Positions 10,297 to 20,697 of a stretch of 64,000 nt of DNA are shown here, piece by piece; positions within the stretch are counted from its first letter, which is position 1; each line of letters begins with the position of its first letter. Location of the stretch: the NCBI GenBank assembly GCA_006503475.1, contig RSEH01000030.1, positions 147,082-211,081 of the forward strand. The letters are read 5' to 3'. Made by a program: the position numbers and the translations under genes. The notes under the pieces were generated by a model. The model searched no databases and had not been told where the DNA came from. It was given only the letters and a program-made list of their open reading frames with translations. This stretch comes from Stentor roeselii (lineage: Eukaryota > Ciliophora > Heterotrichea > Heterotrichida > Stentoridae).

Positions 10297-11478
10297 CTAA
10301 GAAGGAAATGGTTCAATATTAACATTCAGAATTTCTTTCAATCTTCTAACTTTTTCAACATCATCATTCAAGCAAACCAAAACAGATATCCCTACAAAAG
10401 TCGGACTGAAAACCCTCTCAACTCTTGCTCTGTATTCTTGAATGTCTAGTCCAGTCGGATCAGAAGGTACTCCCATGTGGACCACTGCTCCAATTCCACA
10501 AGTTTTTATATGTTTCGGCAGAGGACATCTACAAATCAACATTTTTTTTCGTCGAGTTCTCAACTTTTCTAATGCAGCGAAAATTACTGACTCTTGTGTT
10601 GTGCTTCCTATCTCGTCGTATTGCACGTTGTTTAAATCGTGGTCTTCCAGATTTCCGAATACAAGAATGCCTTTTTTTATACGAATTATTGTGTTACCCA
10701 GTAATTTTTGGATTATTCGCCCTGATGACATTTGAATGTAGTATTGCGGAATTGACTCAAAGGTGGAAAATGATGGGTTTTCCAGAGTATAAGGATTAAG
10801 AAAAAGTCGAGAATTATGCTCAGTAAACTGACTCACCTCATTAATAAACGTCGAAACATGAGTCGTTGAGTTTCCAAGTTGAGTAAAATACAAAATGGGT
10901 ATAGTCCCAACCTGTTCTTGATAAAGACCCGTCAGAAATTTCCCAAAAAACGACCTCTTTTGTTTAGCTGCTAAAATTTCATTAGCACTATCAAAAACGA
11001 CCATTTTCAGTTCTTTTTTGCAGTTTTCAAATATAAACTCAATTTTTTTAGTATCTTTACTCTGATTAGAAATCAAGAAAACATCAGAGTTTTCTTCAAA
11101 GTTTTCAGTGGAGATGACCAATGACGAGTCCAGCTTCAAGAACTGACTTTTAATTGATTCTTGAATGATCTGGCTTTGAACTATCCAAAGGACTGAGCGT
11201 CGCCCGTATTCTTTTATTCTGAGAAGAGATAAAATCATTAAGACTGTTGTTTTTCCAGTGTTTGGTGGGGAGATGATGTTGTAAATCTTTCTGTCGCATG
11301 ATAGGGATGAAAAGATCAACTCTTGAACGGGCGTGAGGAAGGAAAATGAAAAGTTTATTGAGAGAGATAATTGGATTGGCTGTGGGATATACTCGATCTC
11401 TGACCAGAATGGAGTCTGATGAGAAGATTTAGCAATTGTGATAGTCGATGGATCTCTAAGCATATCATCAAAGTTCAT
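10297..11478 (-). CDS. Degenerate DEAD-box RNA helicase-like protein (Dbp5/eIF4A type)
   Basis: A 393-residue protein with the two-RecA layout and length of eIF4A/Dbp5-type DEAD-box proteins. A Q-motif-like TPVQELIF lies at about 49-56. Motif I is PPNTGKT (71-77) instead of AxxGxGKT, so GKT is kept. Motif II is DSAN (163-166) instead of DEAD, losing the catalytic Glu. Motif VI is YRARVERV (about 349-356) instead of HRIGRTGR, losing the arginine-finger glycines. The C-terminus (NDDVEKVRRLKEILNVNIE) fits the end of the Dbp5/eIF4A RecA2 domain. The gene is intact and of normal length, so it may be a non-catalytic RNA or protein-binding paralog rather than a pseudogene. The assignment is by motif order and not by alignment. 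Confidence 0.7.
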   Translation of the reverse strand: MNFDDMLRDPSTITIAKSSHQTPFWSEIEYIPQPIQLSLSINFSFSFLTPVQELIFSSLSCDRKIYNIISPPNTGKTTVLMILSLLRIKEYGRRSVLWIVQSQIIQESIKSQFLKLDSSLVISTENFEENSDVFLISNQSKDTKKIEFIFENCKKELKMVVFDSANEILAAKQKRSFFGKFLTGLYQEQVGTIPILYFTQLGNSTTHVSTFINEVSQFTEHNSRLFLNPYTLENPSFSTFESIPQYYIQMSSGRIIQKLLGNTIIRIKKGILVFGNLEDHDLNNVQYDEIGSTTQESVIFAALEKLRTRRKKMLICRCPLPKHIKTCGIGAVVHMGVPSDPTGLDIQEYRARVERVFSPTFVGISVLVCLNDDVEKVRRLKEILNVNIEPFPS

Positions 11479-13897
11479 TTATAATTTAATCTTTCTAATG
11501 CCGCCATCTAGTCTTCCTAATTTTAGAAAATTTAAAATTTAATGACACTAAGACATGATTCACTCCTGAAAGTCTCTAAAACTTTAAGGCTAGCTTATAA
11601 TCAATATTTCCAGACTCCTGAATCCATTTCACTCCAAAATCCCAGAATTAAACAAAAAAAGCAGAATAATTCAATTCAAAATTTTTTATTGTATTGATCT
11701 TTATCATAATTAACTCTAATAAATAGTCTGTGATCAAATTTTTACCTATTCGTATTGAATACTCTTTTATTTATCAGTAAGATCAAGTTTAATAAAAATT
11801 TCTAGTAATTTCGATCATAACTTCCTTCTGTCTAGAAGATAAATATACCTAAGACTCTGTGAGAGTCGAAAAATTAACTATCAACTGTAAAGTACTGTAA
11901 TTTTTTATGTAAAATAGATTCCTTAACCTATTTAGAGTTATTCAGTTAAAGAATCATATTAAATTTCTTATGTAATTAGTTTTGTTGTTGGATTGAACAT
12001 TATTGAGTCGATGTTGAAATTGGATTATCTATTTTTCATGATTGCATGGTCTTAATAAATAAATACAGTTTTATATACATTTTGATAGATTAACGTTAAA
12101 TGTTAGCCTATTAATTTCATTTAGCTTATAAAATAAATTTAGACTCATATGATCGCCTAAGTTTTTCACTAGATATCGAAAATTTATCAAATGAATCTCA
12201 AAAAACAATAAGATTATCATTAATTAAACACTTATTAAAAGTATTCAATAGTCTTTTAATCGTTTTAAATAAGGATTCATAATTTAAATAATTGATAGCC
12301 TAAATAATTTTTAAGAATTTTTCAATTAGATATGAAAATTTATGATCTGAATTGAGGAATATTAAGTTTGATCAAATAAAAACGTTTCTGTTCATTACAC
12401 GAGTTTATTCATACTAAACTAAATTCATTTCAATCAATCGAAACTTTATATCTTTATCATGATAGTGCCTTCAATTAATAACTATTATTGATTGAAACTC
12501 GAAAATCTCAACATTCAACCTAAAATTAATGATATGATGTTTTTCTAACTAAATCTTGGATTAAATACCTCGGCTATCGCATCTTGATACAATTTAATAT
12601 GAATATTCTTTATATTATTGGATTGAAGTGAATTATATTTAGTTGAATTAATTGGATATTAACTGAAAACATTTGATAATCTTCTGTTTGAATTGTTAAT
12701 TTTCCTTTTGTAATTCATAAAACTAATCATTATTGAAATTTTTAATGCAAAAAAGCTCTTTATATTTTCTGCTGAGTATTAGATTAAAGATATGTATATA
12801 AAGACAGATTTGGATTTCTGTACCCTAATTTGACATCAATCACAAGAAAATACTAATCTTTATTTTCTTGATGCTTGTCAGGGGAACTCTTGAAAAATGC
12901 TATAAAAATTAGCACGCATTTTAAAATTAACAATTTTGTGATTATAGATATTTATTCGAATTGGGTTTGCTCATCAATAGAAACCATGCCCAAAGCATTA
13001 TAATTACTCTTGATATATGATAATAATATCGAGAATTCGATATATGCTTTCAAAATCTTTAGAAAAAAAGAAATAAATGTTGGGCCAAGTTATTTACTTT
13101 AATAAAATATTAATTTTTTGATACTTTGGCTCTGTAAAGTTAATTTGTTATAAAGATGCTTTCAGATACAATGGAAAATGTAATATCTATTAATAACATA
13201 TAAAAATCAGTGTTAAAACTCATTTATTGTGGTTAATACATAATATCTGAGATTTGTTTAGCAACCGAAAGTAAGCATATTCAGAAAGATAATTATAATA
13301 GGGCCTTTTCAGAAGGTGATTGCAATTGGTGAAGATGAAATTTCTAATCGGAAAGTATTTTGTTTGGGGTTCTTGATTAGAAACAGTAACTTAAATTATT
13401 CACTTATTATATATAAAGGATTCATTATGATGGCAGAATTTAGAAAGGTTGTCTTGAGTATTACGATGAAAATGCATGTAAATCACTAATTAATTAATTT
13501 GATGCGGACTCCGGAGAATTAACTAATATAGATGAAGGGACTGGGAATGAATCATTATATAAAACCATAAATAACTACAAAAGTAATCAGAAATTAATTG
13601 TGTGCATATATAAGTGAATTCATATATCTATTACTGCAATCACCTCATGTATGCAGTAGTTTAAATTAATTATTAAAATCATTTTTATTCATCATTTAAT
13701 CTATAAACCTTTATTTAATTTAATCATTCATCATAATTTAACAGCTCTTGTAATAATTTCTAAATCAAATATTCCTCATTTTTATATGCACGTATGGTAA
13801 TAATAAAAACCTAAAATAGTTCAACTATCTCTCTCATCTAAACATAAACTTAAAATTCTCCAATAAAAAATCCACAACTACCCAAACCTAAATAATC
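11479..13897. other. 2.4-kb AT-rich gene desert
   Basis: The longest spacer in the window, lying upstream of the helicase-like gene and downstream of the four-TM cluster. No open frame of useful length, no clear tandem repeat and no tRNA-like fold was found. It is unusually large for this compact genome. Confidence 0.55.
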
Positions 13898-14656
13898 CTA
13901 ATTCCTAAATTTCAAATAAGCGATAGTATTCATAACTCCCATCCACACAGGAATAAAAACAAAAACATAAAACCCAGACTTCCACTCAAACTCTTCAGTC
14001 GAAGCTCCATCATTAAACTCCAGAGGTTCAACCAAATCCTGACTCTTAATAAAAAAAAACGATCCAGCAATTCCAAAACTCAAAAAAACAGCAGCTAAAG
14101 CACTAGAAACACCAAAAGCCATTTTAGCCCTGTTGAAATTTTTTCCTTTAATATCAATAGCCATCCAGATAAACCCAAAGCATGAAATCAAATACCTGAC
14201 AATAAATGCATAACTCAACCAATTCCTATTCTCTCCAAGATTCGCGACAAGGTCACAAATTCCTGCACATCTAGAATAGTCCTGAATATCGCAGCCTAAA
14301 CTACTTTGAAAGACGTTCAGTGATCCGCTGTAGCCAACGCTCGTCGGATTCATCTCGATTTCGGAATATCTTCGGAAGGTGAACTCCCAGAAGCAGAACT
14401 CAAAGATGGGTAAATGGCCTAAAGCTATGTAATACACAATGGATTCTATCAGAAGTTCTATCATTATCAGTATGCTTGATGTTTTGCTGAGACTCTCGTC
14501 GTTTGATCGGGCTTTTGGTAATAGGTTCTCGCTTAGACTGAATTGGTTACAGTCTAGACTTGCGTGGCTTGACTTTGGAGGAGATATGTATTCGTAGCGT
14601 TGGGTAGATGATGGCTTGGGAGATGAGGAGTCTAGATGTGGATATGGATTGCTCAT
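13898..14656 (-). CDS. Four-TM cysteine-loop family protein, copy 1
   Basis: A 252-residue protein, the last copy of a four-gene tandem array transcribed leftward. A polar N-terminus starts with MSNPYPHLDS and a YEYISPPK block, followed by SLSENLLP. Four hydrophobic segments lie at about 58-80, 145-168, 178-202 and 228-248. The loop between TM1 and TM2 contains FEFCFWEF, then SGSL, then LGCDIQDYSRCAGIC (C-x7-C-x3-C). The acidic EEFEWKSGFY precedes TM4. A four-TM protein with a W-rich, Cys-paired first extracellular loop recalls claudin/tetraspanin-like topology, but I cannot assign it to any named family. Single exon, ATG chosen because MSNPYPHL is shared with copy 2. Confidence 0.8.
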   Translation of the reverse strand: MSNPYPHLDSSSPKPSSTQRYEYISPPKSSHASLDCNQFSLSENLLPKARSNDESLSKTSSILIMIELLIESIVYYIALGHLPIFEFCFWEFTFRRYSEIEMNPTSVGYSGSLNVFQSSLGCDIQDYSRCAGICDLVANLGENRNWLSYAFIVRYLISCFGFIWMAIDIKGKNFNRAKMAFGVSSALAAVFLSFGIAGSFFFIKSQDLVEPLEFNDGASTEEFEWKSGFYVFVFIPVWMGVMNTIAYLKFRN

Positions 14657-15256
14657 TTATAGTAGTTTAGGGAATTGGAGATTAAGTTTGGAGGATTTTT
14701 TTTAGTGGATTGAAATTTTTTAGGATTATTTTTTAGTATATCTGATTGGGTTAGAATTTGACTTGAGTTTAAGAAATATTTTAGTAAAGGTTTTAATTAG
14801 GTTTTAAAATTAATGGGGTGAATTACTTTGGTATTTTTAGGTGAAGTCTTATGAATCTTTCTATAAGAAGCTCTTAAACTAGTATATCTCGCTTGAGAAC
14901 TCATCATTGGGATTCGAATACTTTTTAGATTCAATAAACAAAGAATTCAGCAACGATGTTACTAAATTGTTAGATTATTGGTAAATTTGATTTATATCTA
15001 AAGTTGATAAAATAGTATTAAAAGATATTTGAGGTTTTATCACATTTAAAAAATTTAATATAACCGATGAGAAAAGCTTATAATAGAACAAAACAAGGAA
15101 CAAATTATTCATATAATAAATATTTCACCAAATAACCCAAATTAAATTCTATTCACACATCCTCAACACAATATCTAAAATTAACTAATAGTCCAACTCA
15201 CAATATCTCAAATCAAAATCTCATCTAAAACATTCAATCTACCTAAATAAATCTAA
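14657..15256. other. Spacer between four-TM copies 1 and 2
   Basis: About 600 bases of AT-rich DNA with no open frame. It should contain the promoter of copy 1 (upstream on the minus strand). Confidence 0.6.
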
Positions 15257-16018
15257 TTAATCCTTCAGATTCAAATAAGCAATGATATTCATTCCAACCA
15301 TCCACACCGGCAGAATAACAATAAGGTAAAACCCAGTCTTCCACTCAAATTCTTCAGGGTCATCACTATCATTCAACTGAGCAGGATCTTTCAAATTCCA
15401 TTCCTGAATCCCTAAAAAGCAAGCAGCAGTTCCAGTGATTAAGCAAACAGCAGCGATCACATGAAAAATCCCAAAGATCTTCTTTGCCTTGCCGTACTTC
15501 TTGGCGAAAGTCTCTAATGCCACCCATACCAATGCAGCAACACTGAGCAAGTACCTTAAAATAGCTGCATAAAAGAGCCAATCACGTGAATTCATGAAAT
15601 TTGAGACCAGTCCACAAACTCCAGGACAATTCGCAAAGTCTTGTTCCTCACATCCCAGTTTCCTGTAAAAATTTCCTAAATTCCCTGAATAAGGTAGATC
15701 TGCATGGTTAAAAACTGATTCGCTATACCTATAAAAGCTGAATTCCCAGTAACAGAACTCAAAAACATAGAGACGTTTGTATACTAGTTGAGATACAATG
15801 ATTTCCACTAGTAATTCTATAAAGATTATGATGAATGGTGCTTTGTTTAGAGTCGACTGGGTCTCTTGATGAGGAGCTGGCAAAAGGTTTTCTTTTAGAC
15901 TTCCTTGGTTGCAGTCTAAACTTGCGTGGTTTGACTTTGCAGGCTCGATGTATTGGTAGCCTTGGTTACCTGATGACCTGTTTTCGGAGGAGTCAAGATG
16001 TGGATAAGGATTACTCAT
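15257..16018 (-). CDS. Four-TM cysteine-loop family protein, copy 2
   Basis: A 253-residue paralog of the neighbouring genes and the closest to copy 1: same MSNPYPHLDSS start, YQYIEPAKSNHASLDCNQ block and SLKENLLP. The Cys loop reads FEFCYWEF then SGNL then LGCEEQDFANCPGVC, keeping C-x7-C-x3-C. TM segments are at about 62-82, 147-168, 180-203 and 230-250, with DPEEFEWKTGFY before TM4. The shared N-terminal block HASLDCNQ is found only in copies 1 and 2, suggesting they are the most recent duplicates. Function unknown. The conserved cytosolic LL pair could be a sorting signal, which is inference. Confidence 0.8.
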   Translation of the reverse strand: MSNPYPHLDSSENRSSGNQGYQYIEPAKSNHASLDCNQGSLKENLLPAPHQETQSTLNKAPFIIIFIELLVEIIVSQLVYKRLYVFEFCYWEFSFYRYSESVFNHADLPYSGNLGNFYRKLGCEEQDFANCPGVCGLVSNFMNSRDWLFYAAILRYLLSVAALVWVALETFAKKYGKAKKIFGIFHVIAAVCLITGTAACFLGIQEWNLKDPAQLNDSDDPEEFEWKTGFYLIVILPVWMVGMNIIAYLNLKD

Positions 16019-16304
16019 TTTAGAAATGGATAAATGATTAGTTTATCTAAGGTTAAGTTATTTGTAGAGGTATTATCTCTGGATTATAGTCAATTGCTGA
16101 GCTTAAAGTTAAAATTCATGATTTTCTATTATATAATCAGAAAATATTTATTAATTTTATAGCCCCTGATACTTTAAATACTTTCTGAGTCTTTCTTCCT
16201 TCACTGAAATCTTTAATAAAAAATCAAAGAAATCCTAAATCAATTTTCAAACCATAATTTGATCATACACCATAAAGACTAATCTAAGAAATTCTAACTA
16301 TTAC

Positions 16305-17048
16305 TCACTTCATCTTCAAATAAGCAATCACACTAGCAACAACATTCCACACCGGCATAAAAATCATCAAATAAAACCCTGACTTCCACTCAAAGTCCTC
16401 CGGCGAGACCCCATCACCCAAATCAGCAGGTTTAGCTAAATCCTGACTTCCAACCCCATACAAACTTTTCGTCACTCCAAAAATAAAACAAATCGCAGCG
16501 ATACTCTGAAAAACAATGAAAATTTTTCGAGCTTTCGCAAAGTTCTTTGCTCTACTTAAAGAATTGATCCAAATCAGTCCAGCAGCCGTGATGAAGTAAC
16601 TGATAGATAAAGAAAAGCAGAACCACATCCAAGAATCCTCAAAGTTTAATACAAGTTCGCAAGTCCCTGGGCATCTAGAATAGTCTTGAGAGGCGCAGCC
16701 GAGTCTAGAGTAAAAGTTTCCTAAACTTCCTTGAACAGGTACATCTGGCATATATTCGCTTTGGGAATATTTTGTCAATCCGAAGTCCCAAAAGCAGAAC
16801 TCAAAGATTGGCAGTACTTTGAAAACCAAGTAAAAAATCACGATATGGGGAATTAAAGAGAATCCTATTATTCGGTCTGATGTTTTGTTTGGGTAATCAT
16901 TGCTTGATGGCTGAGGATTTTGAAGAAGGGGGTCGTTTAGGCTGTCGGGATTCTTGTCATCGTGCTTTGGAGGCTCGATGTATTGGTAACCGGATTCGGA
17001 TGATGTCTTGTTTTCAACTGGACCGAGATGTGGATAGGAATTACTCAT
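16305..17048 (-). CDS. Four-TM cysteine-loop family protein, copy 3
   Basis: A 247-residue paralog. It begins MSNSYPHLGPVENK with GYQYIEPPKHDD and carries SLNDPLLQ in place of SENLLP. The first loop reads FEFCFWDF then QGSLGNFYSRLGCASQDYSRC and PGTC. The phrase VSPEDFEWKSGFYLMIF precedes TM4, and the other membrane segments match copies 1 and 2. It lies 286 bp from copy 2, the tightest spacing of the cluster. Single exon and intact. The family role is unknown; conservation of cysteines with divergence of the hydrophilic tail suggests that the extracellular loop is the constrained part. Confidence 0.8.
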   Translation of the reverse strand: MSNSYPHLGPVENKTSSESGYQYIEPPKHDDKNPDSLNDPLLQNPQPSSNDYPNKTSDRIIGFSLIPHIVIFYLVFKVLPIFEFCFWDFGLTKYSQSEYMPDVPVQGSLGNFYSRLGCASQDYSRCPGTCELVLNFEDSWMWFCFSLSISYFITAAGLIWINSLSRAKNFAKARKIFIVFQSIAAICFIFGVTKSLYGVGSQDLAKPADLGDGVSPEDFEWKSGFYLMIFMPVWNVVASVIAYLKMK

Positions 17049-17944
17049 TATAAGTCATGGAAATAGGGGAATATCAGGGGTTTATTAAGTTTAGGGATAT
17101 TTTGGGTTTTTTTATGTTTCTGTGAGGTATAGATAGGAAGATCTGTGATTTGTATGATTGTTGATAGATTTATGGAGAATTTTTTAAATTTTGATAGAAA
17201 AAGTTTTGTATTGAATGAGATTGTTTGATTTGTGAACGACCTTTTAGCTTATTTTTTAGAGGAAATTTGATTTTAGGAAAATAACTTTTTAGATCAAAAA
17301 TTAAATAATGAACTTTACATATTTATCATCACTACGAGCTTTAGAAAAGCTTGTTATCTGTCGATTATATTCAGAGAACGAAATAACTTTTTATCTTCAT
17401 CCATAAACCACGGAGTTATCACATAAAACCTAATCAATCAAAGTCATCGATTATTTCCTGCCACTTAATCAACAGAGTTCAAATCCTGATTTCAGTGATT
17501 CTCAACTTTCAACGATGATAAAATATCCAAAATAACTAAAGAAACACAAAAAATTATGAAATTCCTATATTTTCTTATTAAACACTATAATGACAGCAAA
17601 AAATCCAACTTTCAAGAACCTCGTATTTAGAAACCCCTACCATTTCCATGTATCTAGAAATTTTTCTATTTACATCCAGACTAGATAAGAATCCAAATAA
17701 ATCAGTTGTTAAGTAAAGAAAAGTGAAATATTCATAGATCAGCAATTATCAAATAAAAGAAATCTGAAGAATAAGAGATGATAAAAAAACCATCATTATT
17801 TTTACTTTTTCTTTGTTACTGAATAGTTAGTGTCTGATGATTTTATAGATGAATAATTAATTTCATTAAGTTTAGATAGTGAATTAGTGTAATTCGCTGA
17901 AGGTTATTTCAAGTTTTAGTGATTTTAAGATGAATTGGATTGAT
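17049..17944. other. Spacer between four-TM copies 3 and 4
   Basis: Nearly 900 bases, AT-rich, with no coding frame, repeat array or RNA that I can support. It is longer than the other spacers of the cluster. Confidence 0.55.
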
Positions 17945-18733
17945 TTAGTTAGTCCTCATGCAAGAATAAATCCCTGAATTGATAAAAACCGCACAGATTT
18001 CTGCTGAAAATAATGAAATTATGCCTGATTTCAAATGCAAACCTTGAAGAGTGACTTGATCGTTTTCTTGAACTGAACTGTCAAAACTTTCATCAAATGT
18101 TAAGACTAAACTGGCTATAGTGAAAACAATTAAGCAAGATAGGGTAAGAAATTGCATGACTCCAAAGATTCTTTTTGCTTTCAATAGGTGGTTTCGTCTG
18201 ATTTCGAAGAGCATTAAAGAGTAGGTAAGAACTAAGACTGCAAATCGTGCCAATGCTGCATTATAGAATAAAATTTCATTAGAAATCAAGTTTTGGACCA
18301 AATTACAGACTCCAGGACAAATTGAGTTATTATCTATTTTACAACAATTACGAGTAATGAACTGGAACAAATTGCCATTGGTTCGTTGTTCAAACGGAGA
18401 GTTTTCTCCTTCAAAGTATTTTTGATATCCAAAGTTCCAAAAGCAGTAAGAAAACAAGCTGGTATCTGAATAAATTTGCTCTAACCATATCATTTCGATG
18501 ATAAAGCTAATTATCGAAAATACGATACAAATTTTGATGGAAATTCCTTTTTCGGATGTATTACTTTGAGCTTTAGTCTCAGGGTCATTTAAAAGTTTTT
18601 CATTCAGATTAACCTGGCCAGATTCGAGACTCGAATAGTTTAGATGATTTTTATCTTTTTCTTTTAATTGGGATAGTTCTGGATCTTTTGAGTATCTTTG
18701 ACCAGATTCGATTTTTGAATAGTTGATTTCCAT
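17945..18733 (-). CDS. Four-TM cysteine-loop family protein, copy 4 (most divergent)
   Basis: A 262-residue paralog and the first gene of the array in the direction of transcription. The N-terminus differs (MEINYSKIESGQRYSKD) and has an internal duplication: YSKIESGQ and YSSLESGQ. The NLNEKLLND motif matches the shared di-leucine block. The loop is FSYCFWNFGYQKY then NGNLFQFITRNCCKIDNNSICPGVC, so C-x7-C-x3-C is kept with one extra Cys. QD[YF] is lost, as is the EFEWKSGFY block (here GLHLKSGIISL). The four TM segments remain. It is probably the oldest copy or one under different selection. Confidence 0.75.
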   Translation of the reverse strand: MEINYSKIESGQRYSKDPELSQLKEKDKNHLNYSSLESGQVNLNEKLLNDPETKAQSNTSEKGISIKICIVFSIISFIIEMIWLEQIYSDTSLFSYCFWNFGYQKYFEGENSPFEQRTNGNLFQFITRNCCKIDNNSICPGVCNLVQNLISNEILFYNAALARFAVLVLTYSLMLFEIRRNHLLKAKRIFGVMQFLTLSCLIVFTIASLVLTFDESFDSSVQENDQVTLQGLHLKSGIISLFSAEICAVFINSGIYSCMRTN

Positions 18734-19191
18734 TTAAATAAACTATAAAGCAAATTCATCTTTTCATCAAATAATACATTTCTTACAAATCATTATCAAA
18801 CTAACAGTAATAATTGAATAAATAACAAATATACAGCATTGGTATTAAAACCAAATTTGATAATCCCTTAAATATAAATATCATTAAAAATCTTCAACAT
18901 CAAACTATCTTGTTTCTTCTCATAATCTCCTCATATCTTCAAGAATTTCTTTAAAATTACTAAATATGAAATCCTATGAAAATTATTCAATTCAATTAAC
19001 TATGAAAAATTCTTAATATACATAAACCCAAAACCTTTTAAACTAATTTTTCAATTATCAAATCAAATAATCTTCAAATCCTTCTCCAAAAATCACTTGC
19101 CGCCTCCTCTAATTACCTTCAAGTCACTTTTCGCCCCATCCATGTTCATTCAATCTTCCAAAGTCCCTTCAAAAAAACCCTTCCATCCGAA
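18734..19191. other. Head-to-head spacer
   Basis: It lies between divergent copy 4 and the DYRK kinase. AT-rich, with presumed promoters at both ends and nothing specific recognised. Confidence 0.55.
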
Positions 19192-20697
19192 ATGATTTTA
19201 AATCTCTCAGCATTAAATAAACCCTTAATGGACCAAAAACCATTGAAAACCAAAAACAGTTTGAGCTATCATAAGCCCAAATTAAGCGAGAAGTTTCCAG
19301 ACATAATTCCAGAAATTCCATTATCTCAGAAGAATTCATCAAAATCAGTAAAAAATTCTTTGAAAAAAGACTTTCCAAGCTCGAGTACTGGAAAGTTACC
19401 AAATTCTATCTACTCCTCAAAGTTCACTCAAGGAATAGTCTCAGAAGTGGCAAGAGTAAAAAGATTGCCCAGGTCTCATATCAACTCTCTTCAATTAACA
19501 CCTAAATCTAGGATTTTATCGAAAGATAAACTTTTTCATACAGAAGAAAATGGGGTCAGCAGAATGAACCCCACGATGGTTCTTACTAACTTTAAAAATG
19601 TTTTGACGGAATATGAGAAAACTGAGATACTACAATATGATGATATTTACTATTTCGGGAAAATTTTCTGCAAAAATAAGAATAAAGATGCTTTTGATGA
19701 TGACCGGGGAGACTATCTCTATAAAGTTTCAGATCATATCGCATATCGCTATGAAATCCTAAGTCTCCTTGGAAGAGGTAACTTCGGTCAAGTGCTACTT
19801 TGCCGGGATCACAAACGAAACAATGATGTAGCCATAAAAATTACTAGAAATAAAAAGCGGTTTACTAAACAAGCAGCTGTTGAAATCAAAGTCCTTAGTG
19901 CTTTAAAAGAAAATGATAAAGAAGGGAAAAAAAGCGTGGTGAAACTTAAAACTTATTTCGTTTTTCGAAAACATGTTTGTATGGTTTTTGATGTTATGTC
20001 GATGAACCTTTTTGAGCTTATTAAAAGAAATCATTTTAAAGGATTTTCTATCGGGTTGATAAGGAAATTTACTTTGCAGATTCTAAACTGTTTGGAGTTG
20101 TCTAGTAGACTCGGTATCATCCACTGTGACTTAAAACCTGAAAACATCATGTTAGTCTCTGAAAAATCCGCAAATCTAAAAGTAATAGATTTCGGCACCT
20201 CCTGTTTCGAAAATGAAAAAATCTACAACTACATCCAAAGTCGGTTTTACCGATCTCCAGAAATAATCTTAGGTATTCCTTACTCAACCTCAATCGACAT
20301 GTGGAGTCTCGGCTGCATCGTATCAGAGTTTTTCACCGGTACACCTTTATTTACAGGTAGTAGCGAACACGAGCAAATTCATTATTTTTTAGAAGTTTTA
20401 GGCCTTCCCCCTGCCCATGTTTTGAAAGTTTCAAGCAAAACAAGACAATTTTTTGATAAAAATGGAAACCCGGTCAATGTTGAAGGCTGGAGCGATGCTG
20501 GACTGCCTGGTTCTCGACCTGTTGAACATGTTTTGTATGATGCACCTGATGATTTGATTGATTTTGTGAAAAAGTGCCTTGAATGGGATCCTAGTTTAAG
20601 ACTGAGACCTTCTGAAGCTCTTAGACATCCTTTTATTGCGAAAAAGAGGAAAAAAAGTAGGGTTAAAAGAATTTCTAAGGCTTTTGAAGGATCTTAG
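19192..20697 (+). CDS. DYRK-family dual-specificity protein kinase
   Basis: A 501-residue protein with the DYRK layout. The disordered, basic N-terminus is followed by a DYRK-homology (DH) box near residues 125-160 (NPTMVLTNFKNVLTEYEKTEI, then YDDIYYFG). The kinase domain runs from about 186 to 485. It has the glycine loop LGRGNFGQV, VAIKITR with the ATP lysine, HCDLKPENI (about 310), DFGTSC and the activation loop YNYIQSRFYRSPE (about 344). The YxY in this loop is where DYRKs autophosphorylate on tyrosine during translation. The CMGC insert is present after WSLGCIVSEF. All catalytic residues are intact, so it should be active. The DH box makes DYRK2/Pom1-like more likely than DYRK1/minibrain. 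Basic C-terminal tail. Confidence 0.93.
   Translation: MILNLSALNKPLMDQKPLKTKNSLSYHKPKLSEKFPDIIPEIPLSQKNSSKSVKNSLKKDFPSSSTGKLPNSIYSSKFTQGIVSEVARVKRLPRSHINSLQLTPKSRILSKDKLFHTEENGVSRMNPTMVLTNFKNVLTEYEKTEILQYDDIYYFGKIFCKNKNKDAFDDDRGDYLYKVSDHIAYRYEILSLLGRGNFGQVLLCRDHKRNNDVAIKITRNKKRFTKQAAVEIKVLSALKENDKEGKKSVVKLKTYFVFRKHVCMVFDVMSMNLFELIKRNHFKGFSIGLIRKFTLQILNCLELSSRLGIIHCDLKPENIMLVSEKSANLKVIDFGTSCFENEKIYNYIQSRFYRSPEIILGIPYSTSIDMWSLGCIVSEFFTGTPLFTGSSEHEQIHYFLEVLGLPPAHVLKVSSKTRQFFDKNGNPVNVEGWSDAGLPGSRPVEHVLYDAPDDLIDFVKKCLEWDPSLRLRPSEALRHPFIAKKRKKSRVKRISKAFEGS

Noticed and set aside
17455-17500. tRNA-like GTTCAAATCC sequence
   Set aside because: The flanking bases do not pair as a T-arm, and no D-arm or acceptor stem could be drawn.
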